Positions 58,711-64,000 of a stretch of 64,000 nt of DNA are shown here, piece by piece. This stretch comes from CAYFYS01 sp965202905 (GTDB lineage Bacteria > Pseudomonadota > Alphaproteobacteria > MPNO01). A program made the position numbers and the translations under genes. The stretch is taken from assembly GCA_965202905.1 (NCBI GenBank), contig OZ241868.1:806001-870000 (forward strand), read 5' to 3'. The stretch's first letter is position 1, and each line of letters opens with the position of its first letter. The notes under the pieces are model-generated. The model was not told the DNA's origin and made no database searches. It saw nothing but the letters and a program-made list of their open reading frames with translations.

Positions 58711-58825
58711 CGTCTCCTCCCCGGCGTCGTTCGGGCGCGATGGTAGTGGACGATCGGGCCGGCCGCCAACCGCGGGCGTTGATTTTTCCGGCGCGCCGCT
58801 CCACCCTCGCCGTCAGGAGGGCCCG

Positions 58826-60394
58826 ATGTACCGGGTTTCGCGCATTCTGGACCGGGCGAGGATTGCCTGCGCCGACCGCACGGCGGTGATCGACGGCGAG
58901 AACCGGATCAGCTACGCCGCGCTGGGCGCGCGGGTGGACCGGCTGGCCAACGCGCTCTCCGGGCTCGGGCTCGAGCGCGGCGACCGGGTGGCGATCCTCG
59001 ACCGGAACTCCCTGCCCTATCTGGAAGCCTATTACGCCTGCCCCAAGGCCGGGCTGGTGTTTCTGCCGCTCAATTCACGGCTCGCCGCGCCCGAACTCGA
59101 ATACATCCTGGCCGACGCCGAGGCCAAGGCGCTGATGGTCTCCCCGCCGTTCCTAGGCCTTCACGAGGAGATCCGGGACAAGGCGCCGGGCATCGAGGCG
59201 GCGATCGCGCTCGGCATGGACGGTCCTCCGGCCGGCATGCACGGCTACGAGGACCTGCTGGCCGCGGCGTCCCCCGTCGCCCCGCCCGATCCCGGCGGAC
59301 CGGACGACGTGATCCTCAGCTACTACACCTCCGGCACGACGGGCGAGCCCAAGGGGGTGTGCCTGACCAACGCCAACATGGTCTTCGGCGGGATCGATCC
59401 GGTGATGGCCATGCAGATCTCGCGCGACGACATCTGGCTGCATTCCGCGCCGATGTTCCACCTGGCCGATTCCTGGGCGTTCTGGTCGCTGCCCATGGTC
59501 GGCGGCCGTCAGGCGATCGTCCATTTCGATCCCGACGATGTGCTCGGCCTGATCGAGCGCGAGCGGGTCAGCATCACCTCGCTGCCGGCCACCCTGATCG
59601 CGATGATCGCCAACCACCCCGATATCGGCCGCTACGACATCTCCAGCATCCGCCGGATCATGTATGGCGGATCGCCGACGCCGCTGGGCGTCCTGCAGAA
59701 GGCCGCCGAAACCTTCGCCGAGGACGTGTTCCTGCACACCTACGGCATCACCGAGACCGCCGGCCTCGCGTGTTGCCTGGACCCGTCCGAGCACAGCCTC
59801 ACGGCGCCGGCCGGCGGCGGCCCGCACCGCGCCGCGGCAGCCGGCCATCCGGTGCAGTTTCTCGACATGCGGATCGTCGATGACGACTTCGCCCCGCTGC
59901 CGGCGGGCGAGATCGGCGAGATCGCCTTCCGCGGGCCCAAGGTGATGAAGGAATACTGGAACAAGCCGGCCGAGACGGCCGCCGCGCTGCGGGACGGCTG
60001 GTATCTCACCGGGGACATGGGCCGGCTCGATGACGCCGGCGCGCTCTACATCGTCGACCGCAAGAAGGACATGATCATCTCCGGCGGCGAGAACGTCTAT
60101 TCGGTCGAAGTCGAGGACGCGCTGTCGACCCACCCCGGCGTGCTGGAAGTCGCCGTGGTCGGCGTGCCCGACCCGCTATGGGGCGAGGCGGTCAAGGCGA
60201 TCGTCGTGCCGCGCGGCGAGCCCGCGGTCGATGCGGAGGCGCTGATCGCCCATTGCCGCGGCCGCATCGGCGGCTACAAGATCCCCAAATCCATCGAGTT
60301 ACGGAACGAGCCCCTGCCCAAGACCGGGCCCGGCAAGATCGCCAAGCGCCGCCTCCGCGACCCCTACTGGCAGGGCGAGCACAGGCGCATCTGA
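58826..60394 (+). CDS. Long-chain-fatty-acid-type acyl-CoA ligase
   Basis: A 522-residue AMP-forming ligase. Motifs: YYTSGTTGEPKGVCLTNAN near residue 170, YGITETAG (A5), YLTGDMGRLDDAGALYIVDRKKDMIISGGENVYSVEVEDAL (A7-A8) and the C-terminal PKTGPGKIAKRRLRDPYW. The ATG at 58826 with AGGAGG nine bases before it starts MYRVSRILDRARIACADRTAV. The upstream open frame belongs to the other strand's hydratase. It activates a fatty or aryl acid; substrate unknown. Confidence 0.93.
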   Translation: MYRVSRILDRARIACADRTAVIDGENRISYAALGARVDRLANALSGLGLERGDRVAILDRNSLPYLEAYYACPKAGLVFLPLNSRLAAPELEYILADAEAKALMVSPPFLGLHEEIRDKAPGIEAAIALGMDGPPAGMHGYEDLLAAASPVAPPDPGGPDDVILSYYTSGTTGEPKGVCLTNANMVFGGIDPVMAMQISRDDIWLHSAPMFHLADSWAFWSLPMVGGRQAIVHFDPDDVLGLIERERVSITSLPATLIAMIANHPDIGRYDISSIRRIMYGGSPTPLGVLQKAAETFAEDVFLHTYGITETAGLACCLDPSEHSLTAPAGGGPHRAAAAGHPVQFLDMRIVDDDFAPLPAGEIGEIAFRGPKVMKEYWNKPAETAAALRDGWYLTGDMGRLDDAGALYIVDRKKDMIISGGENVYSVEVEDALSTHPGVLEVAVVGVPDPLWGEAVKAIVVPRGEPAVDAEALIAHCRGRIGGYKIPKSIELRNEPLPKTGPGKIAKRRLRDPYWQGEHRRI

Positions 60395-60464
60395 GATGTC
60401 GGGCATTCCGGTCTGCGCGGGCGCGCCGACCCTCCGGCGCCTCCGGCGGTCAGGGGCTCACGCC

Positions 60465-60743
60465 CTAGCGCACGCCGATGTCCCGGAGCCACTTGCGGCA
60501 GGCCACGCAGTACTTGTCGGAACGGACGTGCAGCTCTTCGCGCAGGTCGAGCGGGATCTCGCAGGGCCGCTGGGTCCCGACGATGCGCTTGTCCTGGGCG
60601 AACACCGCGTCGGTGCGCGCGACGATCTGCTCGTCGGTCTCGCCGAGGAGCCTGGCTTCCATCACCGCGCCATCCGCAAGGTCGTCCGCGCGTGCGACCA
60701 CGAACCACTCATTGATCATCACCGGATCGTCGATCGGCGGCAT
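60465..60743 (-). pseudogene. Internally deleted Rieske oxygenase husk (VanA type)
   Basis: A 92-codon ORF whose two halves match the two ends of a VanA-like Rieske monooxygenase alpha chain. Residues 9-28, NEWFVVARADDLADGA, are the usual N-terminus (the 'NxWYVVARAxDL' start). From residue 36 it becomes the C-terminus, VFAQDKRIVGTQRPCEIPLDLREELHVRSDK...RKWLRDIG. The Rieske domain and iron site, together some 250 residues, are absent. The junction is in frame, so the ORF stays open, but it cannot be an oxygenase. It lies convergent with the CoA ligase. Confidence 0.8.
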
Positions 60744-60855
60744 GGCCGGGCTCCATGAATGGCCCGTCAGGCCGACATCGAGTCTGGACCGCCGCCGGCC
60801 TTGGCCCTAGTTATTTCCACAGACGATGGAAACCTTGCCGAGGGAGAGCAATCAG

Positions 60856-61320
60856 ATGGTCACGGTCAAGCCCAAGACGACGGTCCAGCAAAAGATCGAA
60901 GCCACATGTCCGACTCATTCGCGCACCGACCTCCGGGTGCGCGACCTGGAGTCGGTTATCGACGAGCCGCACGAGCGCGAGGGCACCAACCTCGGCTTCA
61001 CGCCCACCGAAACGCTGATCGCCTCGTTGATCGGATGCACCAACGTCATCAGCCACAAGATCGCGCACAAATACGATATCGAGTTCAAGGAGATGACCGT
61101 CGAGGCGGACGCGACGTTCGACCGCCGGGGCGCCATGCTGGAAGAGGAAATCACAATCCCCTTCCCGAAGATCGTCCTGAACATCAATGTGACGACCTCT
61201 GCCTCGGACGCCGATATGGACAAGGTCAAGACGGAACTGCCGAGATTCTGCCCGGTCTCCAAGGTGATCCGCGAGTCCGGCACGGTGATCGAGGAGGTCT
61301 GGAACGTCGCCAGGGGCTGA
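60856..61320 (+). CDS. OsmC family peroxiredoxin-like protein
   Basis: A 154-residue OsmC/Ohr-type protein. The first redox cysteine is in ASLIGCTNVISHKIA near residue 60 and the second in FCPVSKVIRESG near residue 130, preceded by NLGFTPTETL, the OsmC pattern of disulfide hydroperoxide reductases. A purine-rich GAGGGAGAG leader precedes the ATG at 60856; the in-frame ATG at 60826 is less likely. The product reduces organic hydroperoxides. It lies in line with the carbamoylase gene 86 bp downstream. Confidence 0.9.
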   Translation: MVTVKPKTTVQQKIEATCPTHSRTDLRVRDLESVIDEPHEREGTNLGFTPTETLIASLIGCTNVISHKIAHKYDIEFKEMTVEADATFDRRGAMLEEEITIPFPKIVLNINVTTSASDADMDKVKTELPRFCPVSKVIRESGTVIEEVWNVARG

Positions 61321-61406
61321 GCCCGCCGCCAGCGACATCGACGGCCGACAACCGGCCGGCGGCGTCGGGCGCGACATTGAACCTGTTGCGCGGGAGAACG
61401 GCGATC

Positions 61407-62669
61407 ATGGAAGGCTCCCCCGGCGTCCGGGCCGGTGTTCATGCGGGCGTCGATGGCGAGCGGCTGTGGCGGCGCCTGATGGCGATGGCCGAAATCGGCG
61501 CCATCCCGGGCGACGGCGTCAACCGGCAGGCCCTGTCCGAGGAGGATCTTGCTGCCCGCGCGGTGCTGATCGCCTGGGCGCGCGAGCGCGGCTATGCCGT
61601 CGAGGTCGACGAGATCGCCAACCTGTTCATCCGCCGCCCCGGCCTCGATCCCGATCTGGGCCCGGTGATGACCGGCAGCCACATGGACAGCCAGCCGCGC
61701 GGCGGGCGGTTCGACGGCATCTACGGCGTGCTGGCCGGGCTCGAGGCGCTGGAGGCGATGGACGACATCGGCGCGCGGACGCGGCGGCCGATCGAGGTCG
61801 TGGCCTGGACCAACGAGGAGGGCAGCCGGTTCGATCCGGGGTGCATGGGCTCGATGGTCTTCGCCGGCCTTGCCCGGATCGAAGGATTCGCCGGGATGAA
61901 GGACACCGCCGGCACTCGCTTCGCCGATGCCCTGTCGCGTGTTCGGGCGGCCGAGGCCGAACTGCCGCGCCGCGCGTCGGGCCCCGCGCCGGCGGCCTGT
62001 GTCGAGCCCCACATCGAGCAGGGCCCGGTGCTGGAGGCGGCCGGCGCGCAGATCGGCGCGGTTACCGGCATCCAGGGTTCGACCCGCTTCGTCGTCGAGA
62101 CCGAGGGCGAGACCGCCCATGCGGGCACTATGCCGATCGCCGCGCGCCGCGATGCGCTGCAGGCCGCGCTCCGGGTCATCGCCCGGCTGAACGAGGTCAT
62201 GTCTGATCCCGACGATGTGCTGCGATTCACCGTCGGGCGCATGGAGGTGGAACCGAACGCGCCCAACACGGTGCCGGGACGGGTGTCGTTCTCGATCGAT
62301 CTGCGCCACCCCGACCGCGCCGAGCTCGATCGGCGCTGCGCCTTGATCGAACCCGCCGCCCGCGAGGTCGCGGGGCCGTGCTCGGTCGGCGTCGTCCAGA
62401 GCTTCGGCATCCCGCCGCGGCGGTTCGACCCCACGGTGGTCGATCTGATCGCCGAGACCGCGCTCGCCCTCGACATGGAATGCCGGCGGCTTCCGTCGGG
62501 CGCATTCCACGATGCGGCCTCGCTGGCCGCGCTTTGTCCGACGGGGATGGTCTTCATCCCCTGCCGCAACGGCGTCAGCCATCACGAAAGCGAATACGCA
62601 AGCCCGGAGGATTGCCACGCCGGCGCGCAGGTGCTCACGGCTGTGCTGTCCGCCCTCGCTAATCGATGA
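61407..62669 (+). CDS. Hydantoinase/carbamoylase family zinc amidase
   Basis: A 420-residue M20-type metalloenzyme (N-carbamoyl-L-amino-acid hydrolase / allantoate amidohydrolase group). Metal ligands are seen in TGSHMDSQPRGGRFDGIYG near residue 90, EEGSRFDPGCMG, EPHIEQGPVLE and the C-terminal HHESEYASPEDC; the dimerisation lid includes GETAHAGTMP. It hydrolyses a carbamoyl or ureido group, releasing CO2 and ammonia. Its stop overlaps the next ORF, a PuuE-type allantoinase husk, by ATGA, which supports a ureide pathway in the ancestor. Confidence 0.93.
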   Translation: MEGSPGVRAGVHAGVDGERLWRRLMAMAEIGAIPGDGVNRQALSEEDLAARAVLIAWARERGYAVEVDEIANLFIRRPGLDPDLGPVMTGSHMDSQPRGGRFDGIYGVLAGLEALEAMDDIGARTRRPIEVVAWTNEEGSRFDPGCMGSMVFAGLARIEGFAGMKDTAGTRFADALSRVRAAEAELPRRASGPAPAACVEPHIEQGPVLEAAGAQIGAVTGIQGSTRFVVETEGETAHAGTMPIAARRDALQAALRVIARLNEVMSDPDDVLRFTVGRMEVEPNAPNTVPGRVSFSIDLRHPDRAELDRRCALIEPAAREVAGPCSVGVVQSFGIPPRRFDPTVVDLIAETALALDMECRRLPSGAFHDAASLAALCPTGMVFIPCRNGVSHHESEYASPEDCHAGAQVLTAVLSALANR

Positions 62670-62896
62670 GACCGGAAACGACGGACGGCCACCCGCGCGA
62701 TTTCGTCGGATACGGCGCCAACCCGCCCGACCCCCGCCAGCCGGGCGACGGACGCGCCGCCGTCCGGTTCGCGGGCCGGCCCGGCCGCGCCGCGCCGATC
62801 GGGCGCTTCATGAACTATGCGCAATCTCACGACCGGGTGCGGATCTGCTGGCGAACCGGCATCGCCCGACGCCGGCGCGAACACCACAAGCCCTGA
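62666..62896 (+). pseudogene. Internally deleted PuuE-type allantoinase/polysaccharide deacetylase husk
   Basis: A 76-codon ORF coupled by ATGA to the carbamoylase. Residues 10-30, PRDFVGYGANPPDPRQPGDGRAAV, are the standard N-terminus of PuuE-like deacetylases. From about residue 45 the text PIGRFMNYAQSHDRVRICWRTGIARRRREHH is the C-terminal end of the same family (normally IGRFLDYV...DRVWICRRIDIARHW). The central 230 or so residues including the metal site are missing. The joint keeps the reading frame. The tail also shows substitutions at conserved positions, as expected of a decaying gene. Confidence 0.8.
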
Positions 62897-62906
62897 GGCG
62901 CACGGC

Positions 62907-64000
62907 ATGGCAGGACCCCTGGACGGCTTCCGCATTCTCGATCTCACCACGGTGATCTCGGGCCCGATGGCGACCATGATTCTCGCGGATCAGGGCGCGG
63001 ACGTGATCAAGGTCGAGGCGCCCGGCGGCGGGGATTTCACCCGCGCCGTCTCCAACCGGCGCGGCGGGTTCTCGGCCTCCTTCCTCAACAACAATCGCAA
63101 CAAACGCTCGATCGCGCTGAACCTGAAGGAGCCGCGCGGGCTTGATGCGTTGATGCGGATCGCCGCCGGCGCGGACGTTTTCGTGCAGAACTTCCGCCCC
63201 GGCGTCGCCGAGCGCATAGGGGTGGGCGAGGATGCGATTCGCGCGGCGGCGCCCGATATCGTCTACGTCTCGATCTGCGGCTTCGGCCACCGCGGGCCGC
63301 TGTCGGGGAAGCCGGTCTACGACCCGCTGGTCCAGGCGGTCTCGGGGCTGACCACCGTCCAGGCCGGCTCCGATGCCGAGAGGCCGCGGCTGGTGCGCAC
63401 CATCCTGCCCGACAAGCTGACCGGGGTGACCGCCTCACAGGCGATCACCGCCGCGCTGCTTGCGCGCGAGCGCAGCGGCGTCGGCCAGCACGTGCGGCTG
63501 TCCATGCTCGACAGCGTGGTGGCGTTCATGTGGAGTTCCGACATGAGCAGCCAGACCTTCATCGAACATCCCGTGCCGCAACAGGAGGCGCAGAGCTTCA
63601 TCGACCTGATCTACGAGACGGCCGACGGCCATATCACCGTGGCGGTTCAGACCGACAAGCAGTGGCTCGGCCTGACCCGGGCGCTGGGAAAGCCCGAATG
63701 GCTGGACGATCCGCGCTTCAAGACCACGGCGCTGCGCCAGGAGAACATCGACGACCGGCTGCGCCTCACCCAGGAGGCGGTGCGCGGGGACACCACCCAC
63801 CGTTGGATCTTGCGCCTGGAGGCCGAGGATGTACCCTGCGCGCCGGTGCTGACGCGTTCCGCAATGATCGATCACCCGCAGGTCGCCGCCAACGGCATCG
63901 TCCTGGAGCTCGAACACGACCATGCCGGGCCGCTGCGCCAAGCGCGCCCGGCGGCCGAGTTTACCGTGACCCCGACCGGGATCCGCCACGGCGCACCGAA
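62907..64000 (+). CDS. CaiB/BaiF family CoA-transferase, 3' end outside the window
   Basis: About 364 codons of a family III CoA-transferase. It starts MAGPLDGFRILDLTTVISGPMATMILADQGADVIKVE, the canonical start, and continues NRNKRSIALNLKEPRGLDALMRI, DVFVQNFRPGVAERIGVG, GFGHRGPLSGKPVYDPLVQAVSG and the catalytic-Asp region VRLSMLDSVVAFMWSSD. These enzymes move CoA between organic acids (formyl-, crotonobetainyl- or aryl-CoA). It begins 11 bases after the allantoinase husk and is cut by the window edge. Substrate unknown. Confidence 0.95.
   Translation, partial: MAGPLDGFRILDLTTVISGPMATMILADQGADVIKVEAPGGGDFTRAVSNRRGGFSASFLNNNRNKRSIALNLKEPRGLDALMRIAAGADVFVQNFRPGVAERIGVGEDAIRAAAPDIVYVSICGFGHRGPLSGKPVYDPLVQAVSGLTTVQAGSDAERPRLVRTILPDKLTGVTASQAITAALLARERSGVGQHVRLSMLDSVVAFMWSSDMSSQTFIEHPVPQQEAQSFIDLIYETADGHITVAVQTDKQWLGLTRALGKPEWLDDPRFKTTALRQENIDDRLRLTQEAVRGDTTHRWILRLEAEDVPCAPVLTRSAMIDHPQVAANGIVLELEHDHAGPLRQARPAAEFTVTPTGIRHGAP

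Overview
The window is strongly GC-rich, densely packed DNA that looks chromosomal and alphaproteobacterial. The best placement evidence is the conserved block murA - DUF2948 - hisG - hisD - UPF0262 - low-molecular-weight phosphatase - maf - rng-like RNase - yacG - tRNA-Phe (45.9-53.9 kb), together with DUF1491 and many ATGA/TGATG translational couplings. A Rhodospirillales-like, probably free-living heterotroph fits the gene content, but this is an inference from gene families and not from a marker phylogeny.

Layout. 0-2.5 kb: the 5' end of a MetY-type sulfhydrylase coupled to a CoA-binding protein, then CutA and an orphan ferritin-like di-iron protein. 2.5-15.6 kb: an aromatic-acid catabolic region. 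A Rieske dioxygenase pair, a PuuE-like deacetylase and RidA run leftward. SDR, MarR, enoyl-CoA hydratase, acyl-CoA dehydrogenase and an aryl-CoA ligase run rightward. An Fe-S protein and a two-domain anthraniloyl/salicylyl-CoA monooxygenase-reductase follow on the minus strand. A perfect 30-bp palindrome sits between the two divergent arms, and related AT-rich half-palindromes lie in front of the monooxygenase. 15.6-19.2 kb: a MacAB-like ABC exporter and a DUF488 protein. 19.3-27.3 kb: a five-gene branched-chain-amino-acid-type ABC importer facing AtzG-AtzE-malonyl-CoA decarboxylase. 27.5-35 kb: an accessory stretch with an amine oxidase, two broken genes (a DHDPS-family and an amidohydrolase-family gene), a methyltransferase, GST, cupin, nuclease-like protein and a phage-derived pair. 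35-45.6 kb: a periplasmic-binding protein, cyclase, thiolase, CoA ligase, formyltransferase, DadA-like oxidase, TPR protein and acyl-CoA dehydrogenase. 45.6-53.9 kb: the housekeeping block. 53.9-64 kb: an amidase, a giant Sel1-repeat protein, enoyl-CoA hydratase, CoA ligase, OsmC, a hydantoinase/carbamoylase and the start of a CaiB CoA-transferase, with two small ORFs that are gene husks.

How it works together. Most genes serve uptake and CoA-dependent breakdown of carboxylic and aromatic acids and opening of amide or ureide bonds (AtzE, amidase, carbamoylase, PuuE-like, cyclase). The most coherent unit is the aryl-CoA cluster, whose genes plausibly activate 2-aminobenzoate or salicylate, dearomatise it and pass it into beta-oxidation under MarR control. 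The adjacent Rieske dioxygenase, deacetylase and RidA may be an upstream feeder route.

Two patterns are unusual. First, exact short tandem duplications (10-25 bp) occur repeatedly between genes, and one of them demonstrably breaks a gene. Second, two ORFs keep only the two ends of known enzymes (a Rieske oxygenase and a PuuE-type allantoinase), joined in frame.
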